64,000 nucleotides of DNA from Bhargavaea sp. CC-171006 (GCF_009761675.1 NZ_QUZH01000023.1:124001-188000), one strand, 5' to 3'. Shown: positions 1 through 9,670, numbered from the stretch's first letter. Program-made: numbers and translations. Notes: generated by a model not told the origin, from the sequence alone.

Positions 1-161
1 ATCTGTTCCTTTCATCGGAACCGGCGACCGCGCGCCAGCAGGAACTGTTCAGGATGATGTTCGGCAACCGGTCGGTGTCAGCGGATTCGATCGACCGATT
101 TTCCGACGAGACCCTTCGGATCCTCCGCAAACTGCTTGTCCTCGCTTCGGGGAATATGTAA
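1..161 (+). CDS. C-terminal end of an unidentified protein (truncated by window edge)
   Basis: A frame open from the window edge runs through 52 sense codons to a TAA at 159-161. The translated tail is charged and helical, with segments such as QQELFRMMFG and ETLRILRKLLVLASGNM. I do not recognise the family and the N-terminal part lies outside the window. It converges on yaaN and shares the hairpin at 172-200 with it. The start and function cannot be given. Confidence 0.55.
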   Translation, partial: LFLSSEPATARQQELFRMMFGNRSVSADSIDRFSDETLRILRKLLVLASGNM

Positions 162-171
162 GAATAGCAGC

Positions 172-200
172 AAAAAAACCGTCCTCATTGAGGACGGTTT
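172..200. terminator. Bidirectional intrinsic terminator between the 5'-edge gene and yaaN
   Basis: AAAACCGTCCTC and GAGGACGGTTTT form a perfect stem around a short loop, with an A-run on one side and T-run on the other, so it can work on both strands. The yaaN stop codon (185-187) lies in the loop/stem, so the last yaaN codons (N-R-P-Q-stop) are themselves part of the terminator. Confidence 0.85.
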
Positions 201-1387
201 TCCGCTTTTTCCGCGACGGCGATCAAGCGCTGCTTGAGTTCTTCTTCCATACGGGCAATCTCGATTTCTGCGGCTTTCCGCTTTGCGCGTCCGTCCGCCT
301 GGATAGCCAGTGTCTCCTCGATTGTGGAGAGAAGGTTTTCCTGGGTTTTCTTGAGTGTGTCCACTTCCACGATACCGCGCTCGTTCTCTTTGGCCGTTTC
401 AATGCTGTTCATCTTGAGCATTTCGGAGTTGCGGAGAAGGAGCTCGTTTGTCGTCTCGGTGACGGCACGCTGTGATTCGACCGCTTTGCGCTGGCGGTTG
501 AGAGTCAGTGCGATGGCGATCTGATTTTTCCATAGAGGAATCGAGGTCATGATGGACGACTGGATCTTTTCTGCCAGAGTCTGGTTGGTCTGTTGGATCA
601 TCCGGATCTGCGGCGCACTCTGGATGGTGATCTGGCGGGAAAGCTGCAGGTCGTAGATGCGCTTTTCAAGCCGGTCCACAAACTGTGCCATATCATTCAC
701 TTCCTGGATCGCCATCTGGTCGTTGGACTCTTCGGCTTTTTTCCTCATCGCCGGAATGATCTCATTGACGATTTCGTCCCGTTTGAGTTCGGCCGCGGCG
801 ATATAGACATTCAGCGCCTGGAAGTAAGCCTTATTCTGATCATACAGCTGGTCGAGCATCTGTACGTCTTCTATGAGGCCCCGCTTGGCATGTTCCAGCT
901 GAACCCCGATACGATCAATCTGGGTACTCAGTTTCTGGTACTTTGTCATGAGTTCCTGAACGGATTTTTGTACCCGTCCGAACCATTTCCGGATGCCTGT
1001 TTTTTTCTCGACAGACAAATCTTCCGGGTCGATTTCATTCAGCTTGCCCATCAGATCCTTGAGGACATCACCGACAGGCCCTATGTCCTTGGACTGGACA
1101 TGGTCCAGCATCTTGTGGGAGAACGTCGACAGCTGATTTTGTGCGTTCGCCCCGTAAGTGATAATCGCTTCGTAATTGCCGGCGGGGATCTGCTTGGCAA
1201 GATCCCTCGCTTTCTGCTGTTCTTCCTCGCTCAGGCGCTCCATCAGTTTGACTCCCGGCTTGGCCGGTGCCTGGTTTGCCATCTCATCCGGAAGAAGAGA
1301 GGATTGGGGCTTAAGGTCGAACGGGTTATCGAGTAGGTCGTCCATCGTCAGATCTGCCGTTTCACGGGCGGGTTTATTTTCTGTCAT
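185..1387 (-). CDS. yaaN: TelA/YaaN family toxic anion resistance protein
   Basis: A 400-residue, soluble, mostly alpha-helical and coiled-coil protein of the TelA (toxic anion resistance) family; the length matches Bacillus YaaN. The N-terminal ~50 residues are polar and low in complexity, followed by long amphipathic helices (for example RIGVQLEHAKRG and ETTNELLLRNSEMLKMNS, the latter typical of the family's C-terminal half). The family is linked to tellurite and cell-envelope stress tolerance but its biochemical role is unsettled. It overlaps the end of xpaC by 14 nt and is surely cotranscribed with it, as xpaC-yaaN are in B. subtilis. The stop codon lies in the terminator hairpin. Confidence 0.9.
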   Translation of the reverse strand: MTENKPARETADLTMDDLLDNPFDLKPQSSLLPDEMANQAPAKPGVKLMERLSEEEQQKARDLAKQIPAGNYEAIITYGANAQNQLSTFSHKMLDHVQSKDIGPVGDVLKDLMGKLNEIDPEDLSVEKKTGIRKWFGRVQKSVQELMTKYQKLSTQIDRIGVQLEHAKRGLIEDVQMLDQLYDQNKAYFQALNVYIAAAELKRDEIVNEIIPAMRKKAEESNDQMAIQEVNDMAQFVDRLEKRIYDLQLSRQITIQSAPQIRMIQQTNQTLAEKIQSSIMTSIPLWKNQIAIALTLNRQRKAVESQRAVTETTNELLLRNSEMLKMNSIETAKENERGIVEVDTLKKTQENLLSTIEETLAIQADGRAKRKAAEIEIARMEEELKQRLIAVAEKAENRPQ

Positions 1388-2078
1388 CAGTGTCGTCTCC
1401 TTTCAGCGGCGCTTGCTCGGGCTGTTCCAGCTGTTTCCGCTCCTGCAGTTCAAGCTGCTTTTTTTCCTTACCCGTCAGGACCTCTGCATAGTCCAGTTCG
1501 AACCTTAATGTTTCCAGGTCGGTGGCAAGCGCACGTTTGACGTCCTTGCGAATCTCCACATTCAGGTCTTTCAAGGTTTCCCGGGTGTCTTCGAGAGCCT
1601 GTTTCATTTCCTCGTCCTTGGTCGGCTGATTCGCCAGGAGAGCATACTTGGAGGACAGCTCAACCGCGGAATCTAGATGGGCATAGAAAAACTTTTCGAC
1701 GTTATAGAACTTCTTCGGGTTCTGCTGGACAATCCCGATGATGCGCTTTGACAGCTTGTTCAGGTCATTGAGCTGGCGAAATGCCTGTACTGAACGGATG
1801 CTGCCGTAATGGGAGTTCAGCTGGCGAAGCTTGGCCTTCGCTTCTCCCAGCTGATGGACGATATGTTTATATTCGGACCGGGTCATGCCGAGTTGTTTCA
1901 CCGTTGAGCCAATTTGTACCTGCCTGATCGCGAAATCGCCTGCAAGGTAGATCGCGATGAGCAGGCCGGTTGCGGGGACGAATCCCATGCCGGCACCCAA
2001 CAGGAAATAGAGCCAGGATCCGAAACTGACCGGCAGCATAATCGCATGCCTCGTCAAAAATTGCTGGAATGTATTCAT
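1374..2078 (-). CDS. xpaC: XpaC family 5-bromo-4-chloroindolyl phosphate hydrolysis protein
   Basis: A 234-residue membrane-anchored protein. Residues ~15-50 hold two closely spaced hydrophobic stretches (LPVSFGSWLYFLLGAGMGF then ATGLLIAIYLAG), followed by a cytoplasmic coiled-coil domain with repeated Lys/Glu/Leu. This fits XpaC, named for a role in X-phosphate hydrolysis in Bacillus; its true activity is unknown. It is the upstream gene of an xpaC-yaaN pair and overlaps yaaN, which suggests translational coupling and a joint envelope function. A TATAAT-like -10 lies about 90 bp upstream of the start. Confidence 0.88.
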   Translation of the reverse strand: MNTFQQFLTRHAIMLPVSFGSWLYFLLGAGMGFVPATGLLIAIYLAGDFAIRQVQIGSTVKQLGMTRSEYKHIVHQLGEAKAKLRQLNSHYGSIRSVQAFRQLNDLNKLSKRIIGIVQQNPKKFYNVEKFFYAHLDSAVELSSKYALLANQPTKDEEMKQALEDTRETLKDLNVEIRKDVKRALATDLETLRFELDYAEVLTGKEKKQLELQERKQLEQPEQAPLKGDDTDDRK

Positions 2079-2165
2079 CTGGCCGGACCTCCTAATGGAA
2101 TCTAACTATTTTTACGTCCGGATCGGCCGGAAAGTTTCATTTTGTTTCCGGCGCGGCCTGTCTCC

Positions 2166-2171
2166 ATTATA
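2166..2171 (-). promoter_or_regulatory. Candidate -10 element for xpaC-yaaN
   Basis: A perfect TATAAT lies on the minus strand 88 bp before the xpaC start. At 17 bp upstream the hexamer is ATGTCT, a poor -35, so the promoter is only tentative. Confidence 0.4.
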
Positions 2172-2292
2172 GCGCATACCCGTCAGGGAGACATCCGAAT
2201 CGCCTGTTCTGAGCGTAACGCGTGGATAACGGACGCTCATTTGCTACAATGGGTCTGACGTCAGCATCACATGGAAAAGAAGGTTGATCCGT

Positions 2293-2595
2293 ATGTATGA
2301 AATCATTTATATGAGAGCAGACTATGAACCATGGTGGCAGTTTGAGGGATGGGAAGAACACATCCGGGAACGGAAAGTTTTCGACTGCGAGAAAGATGCC
2401 GAGGCAGGCCTGTCCGAACTGATCGCCCGGTTCAGGCGGGAATGCGATCATGAAGCGCAGAAAGACGGGAAGTTCTTTGCGTTTTGGAATGTAAAAGAAG
2501 TCTGCTACTGCGAAGACTGCGCAGAGGACCTGCAGCTATACCATGGCCTCATCATCATGAAAGATGGGAAGCCCCATCCGTTTTCGAAAAAGTAA
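2293..2595 (+). CDS. DUF1033 family protein
   Basis: A 100-residue acidic, aromatic-rich cytosolic protein. The N-terminal segment YMRADYEPWWQFEGWEE is the signature I associate with DUF1033 proteins of Bacillales and Lactobacillales. Two Cys pairs are seen near the C-terminus (CYCEDC). The ATG at 2293 is chosen because AAGAAGG ends 9 nt before it; the in-frame TTG at 2284 directly abuts that Shine-Dalgarno and is unlikely to be used. Monocistronic, with no clear operon partner. Function unknown; the CxCxxC could bind a metal, which is inference. Confidence 0.8.
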   Translation: MYEIIYMRADYEPWWQFEGWEEHIRERKVFDCEKDAEAGLSELIARFRRECDHEAQKDGKFFAFWNVKEVCYCEDCAEDLQLYHGLIIMKDGKPHPFSKK

Positions 2596-2616
2596 AAAAT
2601 ATTCTAACCATTACCG

Positions 2617-2644
2617 TTGACACGCTTCCTAAAGATGGTATAAT
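2617..2644 (+). promoter_or_regulatory. Sigma-A promoter of the cold-shock gene
   Basis: TTGACA (2617-2622), a 16-bp spacer and TATAAT (2639-2644). Both hexamers are perfect. Transcription would start near 2651, giving a leader of about 150 nt before the cold-shock start at 2801. Confidence 0.85.
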
Positions 2645-2677
2645 GGCATTAATTGAACACGAGGACTGGAAACACGG

Positions 2678-2741
2678 ATTCACCTATTATAAAAAGTGAT
2701 CGGGTTCAGGTCGGTACTTTTTATAATATGTGAATTTTTTT
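2678..2741 (+). promoter_or_regulatory. Long AT-rich hairpin with T7 tail in the cold-shock mRNA leader
   Basis: Positions 2678-2697 and 2716-2735 are complementary at 19 of 20 positions (mismatch 2684/2729), enclosing an 18-nt loop; seven T residues follow (2735-2741). In the transcript it is terminator-shaped but weak because it is A-U rich. Just after it, CCUCC (2745-2749) could pair with the GGGGG Shine-Dalgarno at 2786-2790. This suggests temperature-dependent control of elongation or initiation, which is inference; cold-shock genes are known for structured leaders. Confidence 0.6.
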
Positions 2742-2800
2742 GTTCCTCCAAAAAAGTTCCATATTAAAATTATTTCTTTTAAGTTGGGGGTAAAGTCAAC

Positions 2801-3001
2801 ATGAAACAAGGTACAGTGAAATGGTTCAACGCGGAAAAGGGATTCGGCTTCATCGAGGTCGAAGGCGAGGACGACGTATTCGTACACTTCTCCGCCATCC
2901 AGGGCGAAGGCTTCAAGACGCTTGACGAAGGCCAGCAAGTTGAGTTCGAAGTTGTCGATGGCAACCGCGGACCACAAGCAGCAAACGTCGTCAAGCTCTG
3001 A
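2801..3001 (+). CDS. csp: Cold-shock protein (CspB/CspD type RNA chaperone)
   Basis: A 66-residue single cold-shock domain. RNP1 (KGFGFIEV) and RNP2 (VFVHF) are intact, and the protein starts [10 protein letters not shown] as in Bacillus Csp proteins. It binds single-stranded RNA/DNA and melts secondary structure at low temperature. It follows a strong sigma-A promoter and an unusually structured 150-nt leader, and is closed by its own terminator, so it is monocistronic. Which paralogue (CspB, C or D) it equals cannot be decided from the sequence. Confidence 0.95.
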   Translation: MKQGTVKWFNAEKGFGFIEVEGEDDVFVHFSAIQGEGFKTLDEGQQVEFEVVDGNRGPQAANVVKL

Positions 3002-3019
3002 TCGGCGGGTTCATATGGG

Positions 3020-3048
3020 GGCTTCCGGATTTCCGGAAGCCTCTTTTT
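3020..3048 (+). terminator. Intrinsic terminator of the cold-shock gene
   Basis: GGCTTCCGG (3020-3028) pairs with CCGGAAGCC (3033-3041) across a 4-nt loop, followed by TCTTTTTTA. Confidence 0.9.
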
Positions 3049-3249
3049 TATATCTTTGCTCATTATGTAGAGTCTGCAGCGCTGCAAGAGGGAGAGGACG
3101 ACGACCGTTTCTGTCTTGAACCCAGCTTGCCGGGAATGAACCGGAATCGGCCCGTCCATTTCGCCATGTTTTGCTTATAGCTGTTTTTCTTGCAGTTACG
3201 TTTCATTTCATCGTAATTTTGGTATAGGACGGGGAAGGGACGTGATTGA

Positions 3250-3729
3250 ATGGATTCCGAACTGAAGCGTCCGCTGCCTTCGGGAGAAGAACAGCAGGAC
3301 TTTTATGAACAGCTGAGGGGCAAGGTGGCTTCATGGCTCGGCGACAAGCCCGGTAAGCGGGGTAGGTTTGCCGACATCATCCTGTTTGCGCCGGACCTGT
3401 TCCACCTTCTTATGAAGTCGCTGACCGACAGCCGGATTGACAGGAAAAGCAAACTGCTTGTCGCAAGCGGTATTCTGTACTTTATCTCGCCGATTGATTT
3501 CCTGCCCGAGGGTATTCTTGGGCCGGGCGGCTTCCTGGATGATGTTGCGGTCGCCGCATTCATTGTAAATACACTTGTCGCGTCGGCCGGGGAAGAAGTG
3601 CTGGAGGAGCACTGGACGGGGAATGTGAAGCTTCTCCGCACGCTCGAGGGCATCAGTGCAAAAGGCGGCAAAGTGGTGAGGAAGCTTCCTGCCGGAACGC
3701 TGGCACGGAGATTCATACGAAGGCGCTGA
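3250..3729 (+). CDS. YkvA family DUF1232 membrane protein
   Basis: A 159-residue protein with the DUF1232 core: YFISPIDFLPEGILGPGGFLDDVAVAAF at about residues 77-104, a pattern (SPxDxxPd...DD) shared by YkvA proteins. Hydrophobic stretches lie on either side of the motif, suggesting membrane association; the C-terminus is strongly basic (RRFIRRR). Function unknown. It stands alone between two terminators. A sigma-B-like element (GTTTCA, 14 bp, TGGTAT) precedes it at about 3200-3225, so general stress control is possible but unproven. Confidence 0.8.
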   Translation: MDSELKRPLPSGEEQQDFYEQLRGKVASWLGDKPGKRGRFADIILFAPDLFHLLMKSLTDSRIDRKSKLLVASGILYFISPIDFLPEGILGPGGFLDDVAVAAFIVNTLVASAGEEVLEEHWTGNVKLLRTLEGISAKGGKVVRKLPAGTLARRFIRRR

Positions 3730-3742
3730 TACGGCAGACACA

Positions 3743-3775
3743 AAAAAGGAGACGGCAGAAGCCGTCTCCTTTTTC
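3743..3775. terminator. Bidirectional terminator between ykvA-like gene and ykpA
   Basis: AAAAAGGAGACGGC and GCCGTCTCCTTTTT form a perfect stem with an AGAA loop; A-run and T-run flank it, so it serves both convergent genes. Confidence 0.92.
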
Positions 3776-3782
3776 TATGGAA

Positions 3783-5431
<1,649 letters not shown>

Positions 5432-5480
5432 TAAAGACGTGCCGAACTGTAACCGGGGGCATGGGGAAGAGACCGGCTGC

Positions 5481-5729
5481 CTATGAGGCGCCGCGAGTGT
5501 TGCTCCGGCGGTTCAGGTAATGCTCCAATGTGCCGAGCTCTTCGTTGATGAGTTCTTCCATCCGGTTATAGTCGCAGCGCTCCGGCAGGCGTGTGAATTC
5601 GCCTCCAGTGCAGGAAAAGAGAAAATAGAACTCACCGATGCGCCTGAACAAAAATACAGTCTCCGGAAAGTCATCAAAAACGGCTTTGATCTGATATTTG
5701 CGGGCATATGCCCACTGCATGAGTTTCAT
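5481..5729 (-). CDS. Small hypothetical protein (82 residues)
   Basis: A short acidic protein beginning MKLMQWAYARK, rich in aromatics (VFLFRRIGEFYFLFSC) and ending in a charged helix. The start at 5729 is chosen because AGGTGA lies 5 nt before it; two upstream in-frame ATG codons overlap or abut this site. No known domain is recognised. It lies downstream of msrA in the same direction but behind msrA's terminator, so it probably has its own promoter. Confidence 0.55.
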   Translation of the reverse strand: MKLMQWAYARKYQIKAVFDDFPETVFLFRRIGEFYFLFSCTGGEFTRLPERCDYNRMEELINEELGTLEHYLNRRSNTRGAS

Positions 5730-5850
5730 AGTCATCACCTACATTCCCAATATTAACCGGTGAAGTTTAGGAACGCAAGTTCGGTTAGCCCGGAATGGCA
5801 GTTTGGATCCGGAAGTGGGATATAATTGTGGGAATAGGGGAAGGGATGAA

Positions 5851-5880
5851 GAAAAAAGCATCCGCCTTTGCGGATGCTTA
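5851..5880 (-). terminator. Intrinsic terminator of msrA
   Basis: AAGCATCCGC (5856-5865) and GCGGATGCTT (5870-5879) pair perfectly, with a T-run on the minus strand beyond. The msrA stop (5878-5880) is part of the stem. Confidence 0.9.
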
Positions 5881-6411
5881 ACGTTCCCAATGGGCATTGA
5901 TGAATTCGTCACGGCCGGAATTGGCGCGATCCTGTTCATAATGCTCGCGTTCTTTGAGATAATAGTCCTGATGATAGTCTTCAGCCGGGTAGAAAGTCGA
6001 GGCCGGCAGGATTTCCGTAACGATCGGCTTATCGAACCGTCCGCTTTTCTCCAGGGCTTCCTTCGACCGAATGGCAGCATCCCGCTGTTCATCTGTCGTA
6101 TAGAAAATTGCCGTCCGGTAAGAATCGCCGCGGTCGTGGAACTGCCCGCCGTCATCGGTCGGATCGATCTGCTGCCAGTAGACATTCAGCAGTTCCTCAT
6201 AGGGGAATACCTCCGGATCGAATTCGATCTCAACAGCCTCGTAATGACCTGTATCGCCCCGCTTGACATCTTCGTAGGTGGGGTTCTGGAGCGATCCTCC
6301 CGTATAGCCGGAAACCAGATCCGCTACGCCGTCCCATTCTTTGAACGGCTTGACCATGCACCAGAAACATCCGCCGGCAAAAATTGCCTTTTCGGTTTTT
6401 TGTCCTGCCAT
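5878..6411 (-). CDS. msrA: Peptide-methionine (S)-S-oxide reductase MsrA
   Basis: A 177-residue protein with the MsrA active site GGCFWC (residues 13-18) and the family blocks [17 protein letters not shown] and AEDYHQDYY. It reduces methionine-S-sulfoxide in proteins and free Met, recycled by thioredoxin. The start at 6411 has GAAGGTG 6 nt upstream; the frame extends 27 codons further but without a ribosome site. No MsrB domain is fused and no msrB is adjacent. Confidence 0.95.
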   Translation of the reverse strand: MAGQKTEKAIFAGGCFWCMVKPFKEWDGVADLVSGYTGGSLQNPTYEDVKRGDTGHYEAVEIEFDPEVFPYEELLNVYWQQIDPTDDGGQFHDRGDSYRTAIFYTTDEQRDAAIRSKEALEKSGRFDKPIVTEILPASTFYPAEDYHQDYYLKEREHYEQDRANSGRDEFINAHWER

Positions 6412-6536
6412 TGCAGCACCTTCTCTTCCTATGAAATCATTCGGATTGTATTGTAGCACCCGGCATTGCGGGCGGCAAGGTGCAACCCCCACAAGGGAAG
6501 CGGCGTCCTATTCACGAATAAGAGTTTGGAGGAATC

Positions 6537-7523
6537 ATGATGGAAACACCGCATACAAGGAGGGGCAGGAAACGGCGCCGCAGGCTCCGTCCGTTCCGGG
6601 CACTGTTCGCTCTGCTGATCGTCCTGGCGATCGCTGTCGGCCTGTACTCCGTATGGCAATATAACCAGGGCCGCGAGCTCGCTAGCGGCAAAAAGCCGGA
6701 TTCCGAATCGTTCAGCGGCGATCCGATCGATCCGCAATATCCATATATCGAGAATTTCCTGCTTCTCGGCATCGATGATGACGGCTCCGGACAGTCCAGA
6801 TCCGATACGATGATCCTGGCTTCTCTCGATAAAGAAAATAACCGGGTGAAGCTCGTGTCGTTCATGAGGGATATCTACGCGGATATCCCGGGCTATCAAT
6901 CGTACAAGCTGAACACAGCCTATTATCTGGGTGGCGCACAGTTGGCCAAGGACACCATCTCGGGTATGTTCGGAGTCCCGATCCACCATTACGCCGTAAC
7001 CGACTTCGACAACTTTGAAAAACTGATTGATATTGCCGCACCAGACGGTGTTCGGATCGATGTTGAAAAGCCGATGTCCGAGAAAATCGGCGTGACCCTG
7101 TCTCAGGGGACACATGATCTGAACGGCAAAGAACTGCTTGGTTACGCACGATTCCGTGCAGACAGCGAAGGAGACTTCGGACGTGTCAAACGCCAGCAGA
7201 AAGTGATTTCCGCCCTGAAGGACGAAGTGCTCTCTCCAAGCACGCTGCCGCGACTGCCAAAACTCGCCGGTGCCGCGACAGGTTACGTCGAAACAGATGT
7301 CGGCGGTATGGACGGGCTGCGCAAAGTTCTGAAGGCGGCCGTATCAGGTGGACTGGAAATCGATCGGATGACGATTCCGGTGGATGGGACTTACCAATTC
7401 GGCTCTTATCCGCATGCCGGATCCGTGATTGAACTTGATGTATCCGCCAACCGGGAAGCGCTAAGCGAATTTCTCGGGACGCCCGAGGCGATGAAAGGCG
7501 CATCTGCGCTGCTTATGCCATAA
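6537..7523 (+). CDS. LytR-CpsA-Psr (LCP) family cell-wall glycopolymer ligase
   Basis: A 328-residue membrane protein with a very basic cytoplasmic N-terminus (RRGRKRRRRLRP), one transmembrane helix at about residues 22-40, and an extracellular LCP domain. The motifs NFLLLGIDD, RSDTMILASLD, SFMRDIYADIPGY, KLNTAY, and the Arg-rich GYARFRADSEGDFGRVKRQQ are all present. LCP enzymes transfer undecaprenyl-linked teichoic acid or polysaccharide to peptidoglycan. GGAGG lies 4 nt before the ATG at 6537 and 7 nt before the one at 6540; the latter may be the true start. It is followed after 21 bp by the AI-2E-family gene. Confidence 0.92.
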   Translation: MMETPHTRRGRKRRRRLRPFRALFALLIVLAIAVGLYSVWQYNQGRELASGKKPDSESFSGDPIDPQYPYIENFLLLGIDDDGSGQSRSDTMILASLDKENNRVKLVSFMRDIYADIPGYQSYKLNTAYYLGGAQLAKDTISGMFGVPIHHYAVTDFDNFEKLIDIAAPDGVRIDVEKPMSEKIGVTLSQGTHDLNGKELLGYARFRADSEGDFGRVKRQQKVISALKDEVLSPSTLPRLPKLAGAATGYVETDVGGMDGLRKVLKAAVSGGLEIDRMTIPVDGTYQFGSYPHAGSVIELDVSANREALSEFLGTPEAMKGASALLMP

Positions 7524-7544
7524 ACAGAGAGTAGGGGGAAGACG

Positions 7545-8756
7545 ATGGAAGGAGAAAAGGGGAATCCCGGACAAAGCCGGCTGATCCGTTTTCTGGGTGG
7601 ACGCACGACGCTGTTCGTCCTGGGGATCATCCTTTTGGCCGGGCTGATTATCCTTGTGTTCAACCAGATCCAATTTGTATTCACGCCTGTGAAAGTGCTT
7701 GTCCAGAACGTTGTGCTGCCAGTCGTGCTGGCAACTGTTCTTTTTTATCTGCTCCGGCCGGTTCTCCGGCTCCTGGAGCGGGCAAGAATCCCCCGGGTCT
7801 GGGGGATTCTAATTATTTATGTCGGGGGAATCGGGCTTATCTCGCTCGCCGTTTTCCTGATTTATCCGTTCCTTAAAACACAGGTGATCAACCTGTTCAG
7901 TGAATTCCCGAATTACTTCAGGCAGCTGATTTTGAACATCGACACATATATGAGCACGTCTCTGTTCGCCAGCTATTATAATCAGCTGGATGTGAACCTG
8001 AATCTCCTGGTCGATTCGGTATTTGAAGACATCGCCGGATTCTTCCGGGATACGGCGGGCGGCATCGCTTCAGGGGTGACGAATTTCATTTCGACGCTAA
8101 CGGGGATCATCATCTCGATCGTCACCGTTCCGTTCATCCTTTTTTATCTCCTGAAAGACGGGGACCAGCTCCCGGGCTATTTGATGAAACTCATGCCGCC
8201 GCGGATGAGACGGGATGCGAAGGATATCTTCCATGATGCCGACCAGCAGCTCAGCAATTATATCCAGGGACAGCTGATCGTCTCATTCTGCATCGGCCTG
8301 CTGATCTATATCGGGTTCGTGATCATCGGTATGGACTATGCACTGGCGCTCGGTGCATTGGCCGCAGTGACAAGCGTCGTCCCGTACCTCGGCCCTGTGA
8401 TCGCCATTACGCCGGCTCTGATCATCGCACTTGTCACATCACCATTCATGATTTTGAAGCTTGCTGCAGTCTGGACAATCGTCCAGCTGGTGGAAGGGAA
8501 GTTTATCTCTCCCCAGGTTATGGGTAAAACACTGCATATTCATCCGATTACCATCATATTCGTGCTTCTTACTGCCGGTTCGCTGTTCGGGGTACCGGGA
8601 GTCATCCTGGGAATCCCGGGCTATGCACTCCTGAAGGTCTTCGTATCCCATCTGTTCAAGCTGTTCAAAAAGCGATACGATAAACATGAAGTCAACGTGA
8701 ATATGAGATACGAAACGGACAGCAGAAGGATTATCGAAGAAACGGGGAGAGAGTGA
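7545..8756 (+). CDS. AI-2E family (PerM/YueF type) membrane transporter
   Basis: A 403-residue protein with about eight hydrophobic segments and the family core PFILFYLLKDG followed by SVVPYLGPVIAITPALIIAL and KFISPQVMGKTLHIHP. The family is annotated as AI-2 exporters, though many members have other or unknown substrates (some Bacillales members are Na+/H+ antiporters). A hydrophilic C-terminal tail (KKRYDKHEVNVN) is cytoplasmic. It starts 21 bp after the LCP gene and ends one base before the Spo0M-like gene, so all three are probably one operon. Confidence 0.88.
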   Translation: MEGEKGNPGQSRLIRFLGGRTTLFVLGIILLAGLIILVFNQIQFVFTPVKVLVQNVVLPVVLATVLFYLLRPVLRLLERARIPRVWGILIIYVGGIGLISLAVFLIYPFLKTQVINLFSEFPNYFRQLILNIDTYMSTSLFASYYNQLDVNLNLLVDSVFEDIAGFFRDTAGGIASGVTNFISTLTGIIISIVTVPFILFYLLKDGDQLPGYLMKLMPPRMRRDAKDIFHDADQQLSNYIQGQLIVSFCIGLLIYIGFVIIGMDYALALGALAAVTSVVPYLGPVIAITPALIIALVTSPFMILKLAAVWTIVQLVEGKFISPQVMGKTLHIHPITIIFVLLTAGSLFGVPGVILGIPGYALLKVFVSHLFKLFKKRYDKHEVNVNMRYETDSRRIIEETGRE

Positions 8757-8757
8757 C

Positions 8758-9162
8758 ATGTTGAAATCATTCCTATCCAAAATCGGCATCGGGGCGCTTG
8801 AAGTCGATACGGTCGTCGACAACCAGGTGCTGGAAGAAGGGGAGACTTTGAACGGCACCGTTTATATCGACGGCGGCGAAGCCGATCAGATTATTGACCA
8901 TATCACACTTGAAGTATTGGTCCGGACTCACCGGGAAGATGCCATGAGCGATTTTCAGGATGTGGACCGGACGATTACCAAGCATTCCATCGAGCTGATC
9001 GGTGATTCCAAGTCGAAAGAGACCAGGATGATTCCTTTCGAAATCGTGCCGGATGACCGCTGGCTGATCAATAAGGACAGCGAAAAGCTGTTGCTGAAGA
9101 CGACCGTCCATATCAACAACAGCGTCGATGCATTTGACGAAGATGAAATTCAATACGCCTGA
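8758..9162 (+). CDS. Short Spo0M-like sporulation-control protein
   Basis: A 134-residue protein whose start (MLKSFLSKIGIGALEVDTVVDN) and beta-rich body match the N-terminal arrestin-like domain of Spo0M. B. subtilis Spo0M has about 258 residues, so this protein covers only its first half, and it ends cleanly at a stop followed by a terminator. Spo0M acts in the cytosol and modulates early sporulation and cell shape. Start and preceding stop are one base apart, indicating coupling to the AI-2E-family gene. Confidence 0.8.
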   Translation: MLKSFLSKIGIGALEVDTVVDNQVLEEGETLNGTVYIDGGEADQIIDHITLEVLVRTHREDAMSDFQDVDRTITKHSIELIGDSKSKETRMIPFEIVPDDRWLINKDSEKLLLKTTVHINNSVDAFDEDEIQYA

Positions 9163-9171
9163 TTTTTCTGC

Positions 9172-9210
9172 GGAACGCGCAACCGATTCGGATGCGCGTT
9201 CCGTTTTTTT
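9172..9210 (+). terminator. Terminator of the LCP/AI-2E/Spo0M-like operon
   Basis: GGAACGCGCA (9172-9181) pairs with TGCGCGTTCC (9193-9202), followed by GTTTTTTT. Confidence 0.93.
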
Positions 9211-9245
9211 AATTTACAATTAATTTAAAGGGGAGGGGGATGGTC

Positions 9246-9662
9246 ATGGAACAACTGTTGGCAACATTCCATTCACTGAACGGGGAACTGAACAAAATTC
9301 ACAAAGAGGCCTGTACCGATGTTTCTGTGCAGCAAAGCACCATCATGCATGAAATTCAGTCGAGAAATGAGCCGTCGATGCAAGAGACGGCCAGGGGGCT
9401 CGGCATGGACATTACGACCTTTTCCCGCCAGGTCCAGACGCTCGTGAACGGCGGATATGTCAAACGGAAACCGTATCCCGGAGACCGCAGGATCCAGATT
9501 CTTTCGCTGACCGACAAAGGCAGCAAAAAGGTGAAACAGATTGATGACGAAATACAGAAACAGATGAATGAAGCCCTTGCGTCAATGGGAAAATTCGAAC
9601 AAGAAATCATTGTCCGTTCACTGAGTCAATTACATCGAATTCTTGGCGGGAATGAGGAATGA
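9246..9662 (+). CDS. MarR family transcriptional regulator
   Basis: A 138-residue winged-helix protein: helices around LNGELNKIHKEA, recognition region SMQETARGLGMDITTFSRQVQTLV, wing KRKPYPGDRRIQILSLTDKG, and a C-terminal dimerisation helix. The start at 9246 is preceded at 7 nt by a long purine Shine-Dalgarno; the ATG at 9240 abuts it. MarR proteins repress efflux, stress or virulence genes and respond to small ligands. No divergent or downstream partner gene exists here, so its target is unknown. An AT-rich near-palindrome (TTTACAATTAATTTAAA, about 9213-9229) just upstream could be an autoregulatory operator. Confidence 0.88.
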   Translation: MEQLLATFHSLNGELNKIHKEACTDVSVQQSTIMHEIQSRNEPSMQETARGLGMDITTFSRQVQTLVNGGYVKRKPYPGDRRIQILSLTDKGSKKVKQIDDEIQKQMNEALASMGKFEQEIIVRSLSQLHRILGGNEE

Positions 9663-9670
9663 TTCCCGCC
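9645..9670 (+). repeat. Perfect stem-loop overlapping the marR stop codon
   Basis: GGCGGGAAT (9645-9653) pairs with ATTCCCGCC (9662-9670) around an 8-nt loop that contains the end of marR. No T-run follows, so it is not a normal intrinsic terminator; it may stabilise the 3' end. Confidence 0.6.

Noticed and set aside
5520-5756. A 78-codon plus-strand frame opposite the small gene at 5481-5729
   Set aside because: No ribosome site; the minus-strand frame has AGGTGA at the right distance and a better composition.
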